Counted from the first letter of the stretch, positions 17,741 to 27,097 are shown. The stretch is DNA of 64,000 bases from Rhodospirillaceae bacterium UBA6219 (GCA_002435715.1 DISD01000103.1:1-64000), one strand, 5' to 3'. Notes: a model not told the origin generated them from the letters alone. Translations and numbers: made by a program.

Positions 17741-17873
17741 GGTATTTTTCGGGGGCTTTTGCCCCCGATCCCCCAATCAGGAGGCGATGCCTCCTGAACC
17801 TCTTTTATTTCTAAAAATAGAGGTTCGGAGGCCGAGCCTCCGAGCGGGTTCGGGCGGCAGCCCGATCATGGGT
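17741..17873. terminator. Five consecutive stem-loops between convergent genes (terminator and repeat cluster)
   Basis: Between the convergent AsnB-like and SIS genes lie five hairpins in a row: 17750-17767 (7-bp stem, TTTT loop); 17777-17797 (9-bp stem TCAGGAGGC, loop GAT); 17796-17826 (8-bp stem GAACCTCT, A/T-rich loop); 17825-17843 (8-bp stem TCGGAGGC, loop CGA); and 17851-17864 (5-bp stem CGGGC). A bidirectional terminator fits the position. The modular layout also looks like a dispersed intergenic repeat. Confidence 0.7.
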
Positions 17874-18494
17874 CTAGAACTTACGGGCGGCGACCAAACC
17901 GGCATCCATCTGCGCTTGGCGCAGATATTGGGCCAGGATGTGCATCAGGCTTTGGTGCACGTCCTCGATCACCCCGTAATTGTCGCCCTTCACATGCAGG
18001 TTGATATCGGCCAGTTGGGCCGAACGGCCGCCGGAAAAGCCGGTGATGGCGATGGTGGCGATGTTGTTGGCCTTGGCATGTTGAATGGCGCGGACGACGT
18101 TTTCCGAATCGCCCGAAGACGAAATGGTGATCAACAAATCGCCGGGACGGCCGCTCAGCGCCAATTGGTGGGCGAACACCTCGGCATAGGCGACGTCATT
18201 GGCGATGGCGGTCATGATTTCCACATTGCACGACAGGCTGTGGATGCGCGGACGCAGGCCGGTATCGGCGGAAACGCCCCGCGCGTGGTCGCAGACCAGA
18301 TGGTTGGCGATGGCCGCCGATCCGCCATTACCGCAGGAATAGACCACATGATCGGCGGCGACGGTGGCGGCGATCAGCTTGCCGGCGGCGTCAAGCGCCG
18401 CTTCATCCACCGATTCCATGGATTCGGCGATTTGCTGGCGATAGTCACGGAAATAACCGGCGATGGAATCGTATTTCTGGAACGGAAAAGTCAT
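17874..18494 (-). CDS. SIS-domain phosphosugar isomerase, GmhA/DiaA-like
   Basis: A 206-residue SIS-domain protein. VYSCGNGGSAAIANHLVCD and LLITISSSGDSENVV are the two phosphosugar-binding loops typical of GmhA and DiaA. GmhA turns sedoheptulose-7-phosphate into glycero-manno-heptose-7-phosphate for LPS heptose. The start MTFPFQKYD at 18494 places the gene 99 bases from the divergent deacetylase. No other heptose genes are beside it, so heptose for LPS core or a modified heptose are both possible; DiaA-type regulation of DnaA is less likely in this locus. Confidence 0.8.
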   Translation of the reverse strand: MTFPFQKYDSIAGYFRDYRQQIAESMESVDEAALDAAGKLIAATVAADHVVYSCGNGGSAAIANHLVCDHARGVSADTGLRPRIHSLSCNVEIMTAIANDVAYAEVFAHQLALSGRPGDLLITISSSGDSENVVRAIQHAKANNIATIAITGFSGGRSAQLADINLHVKGDNYGVIEDVHQSLMHILAQYLRQAQMDAGLVAARKF

Positions 18495-18593
18495 CGGTCC
18501 AACCCAAGCAATCGGAACCGGCAGCAATAACGGATGTAAGCGCCGGATACAACATTCGTGCGCTTTTGGGGGTGGTTGTGCTAATGGAAAGCG
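18495..18593. promoter_or_regulatory. Divergent promoter region
   Basis: This 99-base gap between the minus-strand SIS gene and the plus-strand deacetylase must carry promoters for one or both. A weak GGAAAG ribosome-binding element sits just before the plus-strand ATG at 18594. No operator-like repeat stands out. Confidence 0.3.
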
Positions 18594-19412
18594 ATGACCA
18601 GCATCCGCACCCTTGCCGCCCCCGTTTGTCTTGCCGCCTGGCGCACTTGGCGCCGGATGGTGCCGCAAGACGGCTACCGTGCCTTGCTGTTCCACGATGT
18701 TCCGCCATCGCAACGGCAGACCTTTGCCGTCTTGGTCGGGCGATTGCACACCGAAGGGCGGCTGATTTCCCCGGCCCGGGCGGCGGCGGGGGCCAAGGGC
18801 GTGTTGCTGACCTTCGATGACGGCTTCCAGTCCAACCTTGAGGTGGCGGAAACCATCCTGGCGCCGTTGGGGGTCCAGGCGCTGTTTTTCATCTGTCCGG
18901 GTCTTAGCAGCCTGTCCGGTTCGGCACAGGCCGAAGCCATCGGTCGCAATGTTTTCGACGGCAAGCGTTCAGCCGGGGATTTACGCATCATGGATTGGGA
19001 CGGTGTCGAACGTCTCAGGGCGCTGGGCCACGAGATCGGCAGCCACACCCAGGACCATTTGCGGCTGACCGCCTTGGGCCCCGACGCCCGTGCCGAACAG
19101 ATCGAAGGGGCGGCCGAGGCTTTCAAGACAAGACTTGGTGCGGTCCCGGAATGGTTTGCTTATACCTTCGGCGATGCCTGGTCGGTGGATGCGGATGCGC
19201 TGGCGCGGATCGCCCGGCTGCACCGTTTCTGCCGCAGCGGGGTACGCGGCGTCAACACGGCCGACACCCACCCCCATGCCCTGCGCGCCGACCATGTGGA
19301 ACTGGGCGGCAACGAATCCTGGCGCTGGCTGGCGGTGGAAGGCGGCCTTGATCCCTTTTACCGCAAAGCCCGCGCCCATCTGGATGCCATGGCGGCGGGA
19401 TTACAGGCTTAG
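18594..19412 (+). CDS. Polysaccharide deacetylase family protein (NodB fold)
   Basis: A 272-residue carbohydrate esterase-4-type protein. KGVLLTFDDGFQSNLE carries the classical DD pair and EIGSHTQDHLRLTAL carries the H-x3-H metal ligands. It differs from the deacetylase at 15133 in having the canonical TFDDGF. It lacks a clear signal peptide (TLAAPVCLAAW is only weakly hydrophobic). It probably deacetylates a hexosamine-containing lipid-linked intermediate. It stands alone on the plus strand and its end overlaps the convergent FemAB-like gene by 12 bases. Confidence 0.82.
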   Translation: MTSIRTLAAPVCLAAWRTWRRMVPQDGYRALLFHDVPPSQRQTFAVLVGRLHTEGRLISPARAAAGAKGVLLTFDDGFQSNLEVAETILAPLGVQALFFICPGLSSLSGSAQAEAIGRNVFDGKRSAGDLRIMDWDGVERLRALGHEIGSHTQDHLRLTALGPDARAEQIEGAAEAFKTRLGAVPEWFAYTFGDAWSVDADALARIARLHRFCRSGVRGVNTADTHPHALRADHVELGGNESWRWLAVEGGLDPFYRKARAHLDAMAAGLQA

Positions 19413-20330
19413 GAATTCACCGGCCAGACGGTATTCCTGACCCTTCATGCCGCGTTTGAACGACGCGATGCCAGGGGTCAGCTGGTCGTCGATGCCGCCC
19501 AGGTCGAACCACCGGCAGCCCTGCGCCTGAAGCGCCAGAATGGCCTGCCACAGCAGGAAATTGTTGGCCTTCATCTTGCGCCCCACATCGCCGTTCCAGC
19601 CCACCAGATAGGTGGCGGCGGTGCCGTGACAGGCCAGCAGGATGCCGCCCACCGCTTCGCCATCGGGCGACAGGGCGCGGATGGTCAGCAAATCCCGGGG
19701 ACGGTTCAGCACCTGGGCCAGGGCGTCGATCTGGGCCGGTGGCATGCCGGTGAAGCTTTTGTCGCGCATCAGCTCGGCATAGCGCTGCATCAGCCAGGTC
19801 CGCGCCGGCTCTTGATGGGAAATTTCCGCGCTTAGGCCGGCTTTTTCGGCGCCGACCAACATGTTGCGCCATTTGCCGTCCAGGGATTTGCGCAAGTGAT
19901 CGGCCGGGTGCGAAAGGTCGATCCAGGCCGACCCCCAAAGCGGCGCGTTGCGGCGGATCATGCCCAGACGCGGGGCCAATTCCTGGTCGATTTCCGGGGC
20001 GACGAACAAAGCGGCGGCCCGCCACAAACGCCAAGGCCGGCGCAAGGCGGCCAGGACAGCCAGTTTGTCGTCGTCATCCAGGGGCGCAATCCACACCGGT
20101 CCACGGTTCAGACGGGCCAGACGGATTACCCCGCCGATGCGCTTTTCCAGCACCTGGGCCAAGGCGACGGGGGTATCGTTCCGGGTGATTAATATTCTGC
20201 GCGGGGCCCAGCCCTCGGCCCGCTTGACCTCGCCATAGGCCCAGCTTTGCACCAGGGCCGAGGGACCGGCCTGGGCGAACAGGTCTTCCCAGTGCGGGCG
20301 GTCCAAAATGTCGATGTGAAGCTTAAACAT
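19401..20330 (-). CDS. FemAB-like GNAT-fold acyltransferase
   Basis: A 309-residue protein related to FemAB/FemX enzymes, which transfer aminoacyl or acyl groups to cell-surface precursors. ALVQSWAYGEVKRAEGW is the recognisable first motif. GSAWIDLSHPADHLRKSLDGKW, NNFLLWQAILALQAQGCRWFDLGG and IASFKRGMKG are the GNAT core and tail. The start MFKLHIDIL at 20330 overlaps the upstream aminotransferase-like stop by eight bases. FemAB-type proteins occur in polysaccharide loci, where they may attach an amino acid or acyl group to an amino sugar. Peptidoglycan action is less likely given the neighbours. Confidence 0.78.
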   Translation of the reverse strand: MFKLHIDILDRPHWEDLFAQAGPSALVQSWAYGEVKRAEGWAPRRILITRNDTPVALAQVLEKRIGGVIRLARLNRGPVWIAPLDDDDKLAVLAALRRPWRLWRAAALFVAPEIDQELAPRLGMIRRNAPLWGSAWIDLSHPADHLRKSLDGKWRNMLVGAEKAGLSAEISHQEPARTWLMQRYAELMRDKSFTGMPPAQIDALAQVLNRPRDLLTIRALSPDGEAVGGILLACHGTAATYLVGWNGDVGRKMKANNFLLWQAILALQAQGCRWFDLGGIDDQLTPGIASFKRGMKGQEYRLAGEFLSL

Positions 20331-21357
20331 GGGAGAGGGCCTGGCGGTAAAGCTGGTCATAACCGGCGGGCAGGGCGCCATGAACCGGCAACAGGATCAA
20401 GCTGCGCCGTAAAGCGACAGCCTGGGAATCGTTCACTTCCGGCGGCAGGTCGGGCCAGGTCTCGACCGGCAGCTTGGCCGCCCGCAAGGCGGCATAGCGG
20501 TCAATAGCGGTGGCTTCATCCTGGCAGCGCAGGACAAAGCGATAGGGCGCAGGCCCATCATCGCTGAAAAACGGCTGCCAGCCCTTTATCGGGGCCAATG
20601 CGTCACGCAAGGACCGGGCATTGGCCCGGCGCCGCGCCGCTTCCCGGTCCAGATCGGCAGCCGCCATCATCTTCAAGGTGAAGGCCGATGGCATTTCCGG
20701 GCTGGCCAGCGGGGCATCCGGCGGAACATCCAGGAAGCAAGCCGGGCCACCTTGGGGCAGATGACGACGGGCAAGATCGGGAAGCGCCTTTTGAATCAGC
20801 CGGCGGCGCAGCCAGGACCAGGGCGATGAAACCGGCAGATCGGGTATCTCGGGCAGATTTCCGCCCGTGGACACCAGTACCGCACCTTCGGGCAAAGCCA
20901 ACAGCTTGTGCGGGCTGTAAAGCGCATAATCGCCGCTGCCCATACCGGGGACGGGGCCAAGCACATGGGCGCAATCTTCCACCAGCCAGGCGCCGGTACG
21001 CTGGCAGGCGGCGCGGGCGGCGCCAAGGTCGTTGATTTGGCCGAAGGTGTGCACGGCGACGATCAGATCGGCCTGTTGAACCGAGTCCCAATCCGGCTGT
21101 CCCTGGTCATCGACGGTTACGAAAGTGAAGCGGGCCCCCATGGCCCGTAACGGCGCCAAGGACGCGTTGCAGAACCATGCCGGCAAGGCGATACGCGGTT
21201 GGGGCCCGCGCAAGGCCGCCAGCCAAGCCAAGGACCAGCTGGAACGCGGCGTGACCACGGCCCTTTGGCCGTCGCGGAGCCAAGGCGCAGCGGCCTGTCG
21301 GGACGTGGCGCGACACAGCAGCGAAGTCAGGGACGGTAGGGGGGCGGTGGTGATCAT
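20323..21357 (-). CDS. DegT/DnrJ-like PLP-fold protein, compact
   Basis: A 344-residue protein of the fold type I PLP family, shorter than usual DegT sugar aminotransferases. LIVAVHTFGQINDLGAAR and WLVEDCAHVLGPVPG match the DegT pattern, in which the Asp of the VEDCAH motif contacts the pyridine nitrogen. ALYSPHKLLALPEGAVLVS carries the likely Schiff-base lysine. ATG at 21357 is the likely start. It is coupled to the FemAB-like gene. A role in making an amino sugar that the FemAB-like protein then acylates is an inference. Confidence 0.72.
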   Translation of the reverse strand: MITTAPLPSLTSLLCRATSRQAAAPWLRDGQRAVVTPRSSWSLAWLAALRGPQPRIALPAWFCNASLAPLRAMGARFTFVTVDDQGQPDWDSVQQADLIVAVHTFGQINDLGAARAACQRTGAWLVEDCAHVLGPVPGMGSGDYALYSPHKLLALPEGAVLVSTGGNLPEIPDLPVSSPWSWLRRRLIQKALPDLARRHLPQGGPACFLDVPPDAPLASPEMPSAFTLKMMAAADLDREAARRRANARSLRDALAPIKGWQPFFSDDGPAPYRFVLRCQDEATAIDRYAALRAAKLPVETWPDLPPEVNDSQAVALRRSLILLPVHGALPAGYDQLYRQALSHV

Positions 21358-21395
21358 GGCGGCATCATGGGTGGGGTGCTGGAGGCACGCAACCC

Positions 21396-22616
21396 CTAAG
21401 CAACGCTGTCGGTGCGCAGCAGCAGCGCCACCAGGACCAGGAAGGCGGCGCCATAGGCCACGGACAGAGCCAGACCCACATGGATGGCGTCGATGTTGTG
21501 TCCCAGGGCCAAAGGCCAAAGCGGCAGGATCAGCCCGCCATATTGAGCCAGCCGCGCCACCAGCAACCAGCGGATGCGCTTGGAGGCGACCACTTCCGAT
21601 CGCAGCATCTCGAACAGCGGCAAAAACACGATCATGCCGCCCAATGCCGCCAGGACCGGGGCCGCCGGCGCCCAGGGGGCGCCGAAAACCCAAGGCACCA
21701 CCGGATCGGCCCAGGCCCAGGCCAACAAGGCCGCCAGGATCAAAGGTGGCGCGCTGACCATCATCAGACGATTACGCATCAGGCGCCTTTGACCGTTGCA
21801 TTCGGTGCGCCCGAACCAGATGGCGACCACGCGGCCGCTGAAGGGTTGCAACAATTGCTGGGGAACCAGGGCCAAGCGTTGGGCCTGGAAGAACAACCCC
21901 GCCCCATGCAGGCCGGTCCCCGCATTCACCGCCAGCAAGGTCAGGCGGGCGAAACTGTTTTCCAGCATGGCGTCCAGCCAAACACCACGGGCATCACGCA
22001 GCACATGGCGCCAGTCGTCCCAGGTCAGCCAGTGGAAACGGTAAAAAGACAGAACCCCCAGACCGATCAAGGCGGCCAAAGTGACCAAGGCGAAGAACAA
22101 TTCGCGCAGATAAAGACTGGCGGCGCCGATTCCGGCCAGCACCAGCAGCACGGCCAAACCGTGTCCGCACAGTTGCACCACGGCTTCCAGCACGGCCAGC
22201 CGGCCGAAACGCAGATTGCGTTCGTAAAAGGCGCGGTTCTGTGAGGTCCAGTGATTGACCGCCAAGGCCAGGGCCAGACACCAATCGGTCCACAAGACGT
22301 TGCCGGTGGCGACCAAGGTGGTGCCGATCAACAAGACGGCCAAAAGGGTTTCCCAGCCGATGACCGAAAACAGCAAGGATCGCCGATCGAAGTCCATTTC
22401 GGCTTCGGGGGTGCGGATGATCAAGGTGTTGGTGCGCACCGACAGGATCGACAAAACCAGGGCCGCCGAGGCTTGGATAACGGCGAAACGGCCGAATTCA
22501 GCCGGTTCCATATGGCGGACCAAAACCAGATTGGCGGCGAAGGCCACCACCGCTTGGGTCATTGCGCTGGCCATCAGCATCAGACCCGAGACGGCGATGC
22601 GGGGCGGATTGTTCAT
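21396..22616 (-). CDS. Wzx-like polysaccharide flippase
   Basis: A 406-residue polytopic membrane protein with roughly a dozen hydrophobic segments. It opens with IAVSGLMLMASAMTQAVVAFAANLVLVRHM and the motif EPAEFGRFAVIQASAAL, seen at the start of many O-antigen flippases. LFFQAQRLALVPQQLLQPF is the family's central QR segment. It should move undecaprenyl-linked repeat units across the inner membrane. It starts six bases upstream of the stop region of a GT4 gene, and its gene order fits Wzx beside transferases. Confidence 0.82.
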   Translation of the reverse strand: MNNPPRIAVSGLMLMASAMTQAVVAFAANLVLVRHMEPAEFGRFAVIQASAALVLSILSVRTNTLIIRTPEAEMDFDRRSLLFSVIGWETLLAVLLIGTTLVATGNVLWTDWCLALALAVNHWTSQNRAFYERNLRFGRLAVLEAVVQLCGHGLAVLLVLAGIGAASLYLRELFFALVTLAALIGLGVLSFYRFHWLTWDDWRHVLRDARGVWLDAMLENSFARLTLLAVNAGTGLHGAGLFFQAQRLALVPQQLLQPFSGRVVAIWFGRTECNGQRRLMRNRLMMVSAPPLILAALLAWAWADPVVPWVFGAPWAPAAPVLAALGGMIVFLPLFEMLRSEVVASKRIRWLLVARLAQYGGLILPLWPLALGHNIDAIHVGLALSVAYGAAFLVLVALLLRTDSVA

Positions 22617-22622
22617 CCCGGA

Positions 22623-23759
22623 TCAGCCTTTCCGGGCGGCCACAGTGGCCAGAATTTCCAGCAGACGGTCCACATGCTGGTCCCAGGTATAAGAATTCAA
22701 CACGCGTTGACGGCCGCGGATCACCATTTGGGCCCGCAACTCGGGCTGGCTGTCCAGGCGGTGCAGGCATTCCAGCAAGGATGACAGGGACAAGGGATCG
22801 AAATAAAGCGCGGCGTCGCCACAGACTTCGCGGTTGACCGGGGTATCGGCGACCAGCACGGGAATGCCGCTGCTCATGGCTTCGGCCATGGGATGACCAA
22901 ATGTTTCGGAAACAGAAGGAAATACGAAGACATCATGTTTGCGATAAAGGTTCGGTAATTGGTCATAGGGGTGACGGCCCAAGGTGATCTCTTGGCGCTC
23001 GATGGCCCGATCAACCAGAATGCGGTCATGGGCACTGCCCTTGAAGTCGTTCAGTTCGTCGCGGTCCATGGTCACCGTGGCATGGCATTCCATGCCTTGG
23101 TTCTTCAGGGCTTCGACCGCCTGGCAGATAAAGCCTGGCTGCTTGTGCGGATAGTATACCGAGACGTAAAGCAGACGCAGACACCCATCTTCCCGCCAGG
23201 ATCGAGGGGCCTGGGTATCGGGGGCGAAGGCTTTGCTCATGGTGCCATAGGGGTTGACGATGACCTTGGTTTCAAGATCGGGGGCCCACAGCAACAACAG
23301 ATCGCGCATGGCGACGGTGGGGGTCATCACCTTGTCGGCACTGCGGGCCGAAGCGATGATCAGCTTGCGCCGGGCCTTGCGCTGGATCGTGGCCCACACC
23401 CCTTGTTCAGGGGAAACGTTAGTCAGATAAAACGGGTCGAACAGCCCGCCCTCGCGCACCAGCAGGACCTGGGGAACCGGGCAGGACAGCAGGCCGAAAT
23501 TGGCCGAGGAAAACAGCACGTCGGGTTTGCGCTGATAGACGATACGGCGCCAAAACGTTTGTTCCCACAACAGCCGGACGGCCGGGCGCAGGTCGCTGGC
23601 GCCGATCCGTTCCATGCAGTCCAGGTCTTGTCCTGGAAAACGCCGCGAGACCATGAACTGGGCGGTCTCGTCCCTGTCCTGCAAGCTGTTCATCAGGTTG
23701 CGGGTATAGGTGACGATGCCGCCCATGCGGGCGGAAATGGCGTTGATCAGGATTTTCAT
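22623..23759 (-). CDS. Glycosyltransferase, GT4 family
   Basis: A 378-residue GT-B enzyme. The N-terminal MKILINAISARMGGIVTYTR has the glycine-rich acceptor loop; VNPYGTMSKAF begins the linker. The donor domain has LLYVSVYYPHKQPG and PSVSETFGHPMAEAMSSGIP, a classic EX7E region. It overlaps the upstream CgeB-like gene by ATGA. It resembles the mannosyl/rhamnosyl-transferase branch of GT4, but the donor is unknown. Confidence 0.9.
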   Translation of the reverse strand: MKILINAISARMGGIVTYTRNLMNSLQDRDETAQFMVSRRFPGQDLDCMERIGASDLRPAVRLLWEQTFWRRIVYQRKPDVLFSSANFGLLSCPVPQVLLVREGGLFDPFYLTNVSPEQGVWATIQRKARRKLIIASARSADKVMTPTVAMRDLLLLWAPDLETKVIVNPYGTMSKAFAPDTQAPRSWREDGCLRLLYVSVYYPHKQPGFICQAVEALKNQGMECHATVTMDRDELNDFKGSAHDRILVDRAIERQEITLGRHPYDQLPNLYRKHDVFVFPSVSETFGHPMAEAMSSGIPVLVADTPVNREVCGDAALYFDPLSLSSLLECLHRLDSQPELRAQMVIRGRQRVLNSYTWDQHVDRLLEILATVAARKG

Positions 23760-24820
23760 GACAATTCAGAGTCCCCGAACACTTGGTTCAAGATGCCATG
23801 CAAGCGGCCGTCATGGCTATGTCCGCGATCCAGCATGGCCTGGGCGGCGCGGCTTGCTGCCGCCTGACGGCCGGCATCGTCGTCAAGCCAGCGCCGGGTC
23901 TGAACCACCAAGTCGGCGTCGTCACGGAAATAACCGGCTTCCTGGTCGGGCAGAACCAAACGGGCGGCCTCGTCGGAATATTCATGCAGCATGAAACCGC
24001 CGCAAGCGGGGATTTCCACCGTCCGGCAGGTCTGGCGGTCGCGGTTGCCCTTGCGCAGGAAACCCAGGCTGATTTTCGAGGCGGAAACCACCGTGGCATA
24101 GTCTTGGTCATAAACCGGGCGGTTTTCCACCCGCAGATTGGCGTGGCGGCCCTGCCAGGCCGCCCAGCCATTGCCCCAGACCCTGACCTGGAATCCGGCC
24201 TGGGCCAGGGCTAGCAAGGAATGAGCCCGTGGGGTTTCGAAGGTGCCGACAAAGGTGATGTCGGCGCCGTAACGCGCCATGTCCGCCGCAGTGGGAATGA
24301 CGGGGCGGTGAATGGTGGGGTCGAAGCTGTTATTGACGAACAGCATGCGCCTGACGCCCAGGGATGGAACCTCGCTGGGGTCCATGTTGAAGGATTTGGT
24401 GGTCAGCCACCAATCGAAGTGGGGCATGGCCTTTTCCAGCCAGCGCGACCGGTGAACCTTGTTCATCATGTCGTCTTCGGCATACCAGACGATCTTCACC
24501 CCAGGGGCCAGACGACGGGCGGCTTGCAGCGTGGCGGCCCGGATCATCGGCGCCGCTTCCACCCAGATCAGGTCGCAAGGCTGATCCAGGCAGTCTTTCA
24601 GGCGGGTATTGCAGTCTGCCGGGTCGGCCGGCAGGCGCAGACGATAGCGAATGCGGTCGGCCAGGCTGGGCGGGTCTTCATAGGTGGCGCCGTCGCGGTT
24701 GATGGGGACCATCCGCACCTGATGGCCCAGACGGCCCAACGCGGCCACACGCTGGGGCGTACGGCTGCCGGTGATGGTCTGGCCGATGACGATGATGGAC
24801 AAGGGATCAGGCCAGGACAT
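23756..24820 (-). CDS. CgeB-like glycosyltransferase
   Basis: A 354-residue protein of the CgeB / Glyco_trans_1_2 type, with IVWYAEDDMMNKVHRSRW in the N-terminal half. DITFVGTFETPRAHSL, RTVEIPACGGFMLHEYSDE and YFRDDADL in the C-terminal half are the usual conserved blocks. The start at 24820 overlaps the upstream GT4 stop by 14 bases, so the start may be slightly further in. It likely transfers a sugar during repeat-unit synthesis. Confidence 0.82.
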   Translation of the reverse strand: MSWPDPLSIIVIGQTITGSRTPQRVAALGRLGHQVRMVPINRDGATYEDPPSLADRIRYRLRLPADPADCNTRLKDCLDQPCDLIWVEAAPMIRAATLQAARRLAPGVKIVWYAEDDMMNKVHRSRWLEKAMPHFDWWLTTKSFNMDPSEVPSLGVRRMLFVNNSFDPTIHRPVIPTAADMARYGADITFVGTFETPRAHSLLALAQAGFQVRVWGNGWAAWQGRHANLRVENRPVYDQDYATVVSASKISLGFLRKGNRDRQTCRTVEIPACGGFMLHEYSDEAARLVLPDQEAGYFRDDADLVVQTRRWLDDDAGRQAAASRAAQAMLDRGHSHDGRLHGILNQVFGDSELS

Positions 24821-25910
24821 GGTTCACCGCCTGTGCCAGCCCGTCCAGATCGGCGCGGAAGTCCCAAAGGTCGATGCGTCGGCGGGCTTGTTCGCCAAGG
24901 TGCGGGGCTTGGTCCAGCACCAGAAGCAACGCTTGGGCCAGGGCCTGGATGTCGCCGGTGGGGAAGACGGCGCCACAGGAGGGGTCCACCAGATCGAAGG
25001 CCGAACCCACTTGGTCGCTGACCACCACCGCGGTGCCACAGGCCATGGCTTCGTTGACCGCCAAGCCCCAGGGTTCGCGTTCGGACGGCAAAACGAAGAT
25101 GTCGGCCAATCGGTAAAGGCCCGGCAATTGGGTCTGATTGCGGAAACCGGCGAAGATCATGCCCGGTTCGGCCATGGCCCGCAGTTGTTCCCGCATTTCG
25201 CCATCGCCGACCATCAGCAGCACCGGGCGCGGCTGGGCCAGGTTTTTCCAGGCGGCAACCAGCTGTTCGGGATGTTTGCGGGATTGGAACTTGCCGCAAT
25301 ACAAGATCACCTGTTTCCCTGGTGCCACCCCCAGTTCGGCGCGCAAGGCGTCCAGATCGGCTTGCTCGGCATGGGTGGCGAAAAAGGCGTTATCCACCGC
25401 GTAAGGCACGGTGAAGATACGGGCGTCGTCGATGTTAAAGCGCCGGTAATAGGCGCGGTTGGCTGAACCGATGGCCAGAAAGGCGGCGCAGCGGCTGAAA
25501 ATTCGGCGCAGATACAGGCGCTTCAGCCAGCCCCGCAGGCCGCTGCCGTCGGGCATGGCGCCGTCCCAATTCTCGGCCCGCATCAGCACCGGCTTGTTCA
25601 TGCCTTTGGCCAAAGCCAGGGCCTTGTGCATGGTGCGGCTGGCCCAGCCATGCAGCCAGACGACGTCGGCGGCGGCGATTTCAGCGCCCAGATCGGTTTG
25701 CGCCAGGGCGACGTTGTCATAGCCGTCGCAGAGCGGCACGTCCCAGCGCACATGGGTGCCGAAGCCCGGATCGTGATAACCGCCGACCGTATCGACCTTT
25801 TCGAACAGTACCCGCAACGACCAGCGGGGGTCTTGTGCGGCCAAGCGCAGCAGCGGGGCTTGGTATTGGATGGGGTGGCTGACCAGATACAGCAAACGCG
25901 GTGCGGTCAT
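24807..25910 (-). CDS. Glycosyltransferase, GT4 family
   Basis: A 367-residue GT-B protein. The start MTAPRLLYLVSHPIQYQ at 25910 is set by ATGA overlap with the upstream transferase. VSHPIQYQAPLLR is a frequent GT4 subfamily entry. The donor domain shows ILYCGKFQSRKHPEQLV and PSEREPWGLAVNEAMACG with the EX7E acids. HGWASRTMHKALALAK is in the acceptor domain. It is part of the run of coupled transferase genes. Confidence 0.9.
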   Translation of the reverse strand: MTAPRLLYLVSHPIQYQAPLLRLAAQDPRWSLRVLFEKVDTVGGYHDPGFGTHVRWDVPLCDGYDNVALAQTDLGAEIAAADVVWLHGWASRTMHKALALAKGMNKPVLMRAENWDGAMPDGSGLRGWLKRLYLRRIFSRCAAFLAIGSANRAYYRRFNIDDARIFTVPYAVDNAFFATHAEQADLDALRAELGVAPGKQVILYCGKFQSRKHPEQLVAAWKNLAQPRPVLLMVGDGEMREQLRAMAEPGMIFAGFRNQTQLPGLYRLADIFVLPSEREPWGLAVNEAMACGTAVVVSDQVGSAFDLVDPSCGAVFPTGDIQALAQALLLVLDQAPHLGEQARRRIDLWDFRADLDGLAQAVNHVLA

Positions 25911-27094
25911 GGTGTTTCCCCCCAAACCTGGCGCCAGTTTTCGTCCAGCGCGGCGCGGAAGCGGGCGGGGGAATAAAAGTCCATGGCGGTGGCGCGGGCC
26001 TTGGCGGAAAAACGCCGGCGCAGGTCGCGATCCGCCGTCACTTTCAGCAAAGCATCCGCCATTTCGGAGGCGATCTGATTGGTCAGAAGACCGTTTTCTT
26101 CGGGGATCACATAATCTTCTGGGCCGCCGCAGCGGGTCGAGATCACCGGCACGCCACAGGCCATGGCTTCGATACCGACAATGCCGAATCCTTCCTGGGC
26201 GGACGGAAGGGCGAACAGGTCAAGTTCAGCATAGAATTGGGGCAGGTCGTGGCGGGACAGGGTTCCCCGCCATTCCACCAAATCTTCGGCGCCCAGCTGG
26301 CGGATCAGCGCCGCGGTGGCGGGTTCGGGCTGGCCGGTCAGCCGCAGCCGGATGCGGGGATCGTTTGCATGGGCGATGACCACTGCTTTGACCAGCAATC
26401 CTAAATTCTTGCGCGGATCATTGGCGCGGCCGGCAAAGCCGATGATACCCGGTTCGGCGGCAAGGACCGGGGGCGTGAAAATTTCGGGATCGGTGGGGAT
26501 CGGCATGGTTGCGGCGGCATCCAGGGCAAAGCCCAATTGACGGAACATGTTCTGGGCGTGTCGGCCGACGGTGACGACGCGGCCGTTTCCCCCCAGGATA
26601 CGCCGTTCCAAAGCGGCCTGGACCGGACCGATCAGAGTTTGGTCCACCAGACGGCGCGGCCACGACATGGCGGCACGCCGGTCCAGGCGGTCTCCCAGCA
26701 TGTCACTGGCGCACCAGACGAAATGGGGCACGCCGGCAACCCGCAACGGATTGGAAATCAAAACGGTGCCGCCCACCGCGATGTGGCGGTCATGGCTGGC
26801 GATCAGGGCGCGCCAGCGGGACGATGACAGATAATAGGGAAATTCCAGCTCGCCGCCGCGACAGCCGACGGCGAAAGCCCGAAATTCGTCGTCGAAACAG
26901 CGGCCGGCTTCCACACCGGGCCGATAAAATCCCCAGGGCGACGGCGACAGATGGCGATGACTGGAAACCGGGGCATAAAAGGCGATGGTCACCTGATGGC
27001 CGCGTTGGGCCAGTTCCTGGGCCAGGATGCGGGTCTTTGCCGGGACCCCGCCCTCGAAAGGCGGCAGGGTCAGGATCAAGGTGCGCAAGGCCAT
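25907..27094 (-). CDS. Glycosyltransferase, GT4 family
   Basis: A 395-residue GT-B enzyme. TLILTLPPFEGGVPAKTR is the acceptor-loop entry. IIGFAGRANDPRKNLGLLV begins the donor domain, and PSAQEGFGIVGIEAMACGVP is the EX7E region. It ends in ATGA overlap with the next gene and starts three bases downstream of the GT2-GT4 fusion stop. Its sugar specificity cannot be read from sequence. Confidence 0.9.
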   Translation of the reverse strand: MALRTLILTLPPFEGGVPAKTRILAQELAQRGHQVTIAFYAPVSSHRHLSPSPWGFYRPGVEAGRCFDDEFRAFAVGCRGGELEFPYYLSSSRWRALIASHDRHIAVGGTVLISNPLRVAGVPHFVWCASDMLGDRLDRRAAMSWPRRLVDQTLIGPVQAALERRILGGNGRVVTVGRHAQNMFRQLGFALDAAATMPIPTDPEIFTPPVLAAEPGIIGFAGRANDPRKNLGLLVKAVVIAHANDPRIRLRLTGQPEPATAALIRQLGAEDLVEWRGTLSRHDLPQFYAELDLFALPSAQEGFGIVGIEAMACGVPVISTRCGGPEDYVIPEENGLLTNQIASEMADALLKVTADRDLRRRFSAKARATAMDFYSPARFRAALDENWRQVWGETP

Positions 27095-27097
27095 GAA

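Noticed and set aside
18594..20330. Exosortase-type locus, suggested by the deacetylase, FemAB-like and AsnB-like genes.
   Set aside because: No exosortase, PEP-CTERM substrate or tyrosine-kinase pair was seen in the window, and the genes are not arranged as in those loci.
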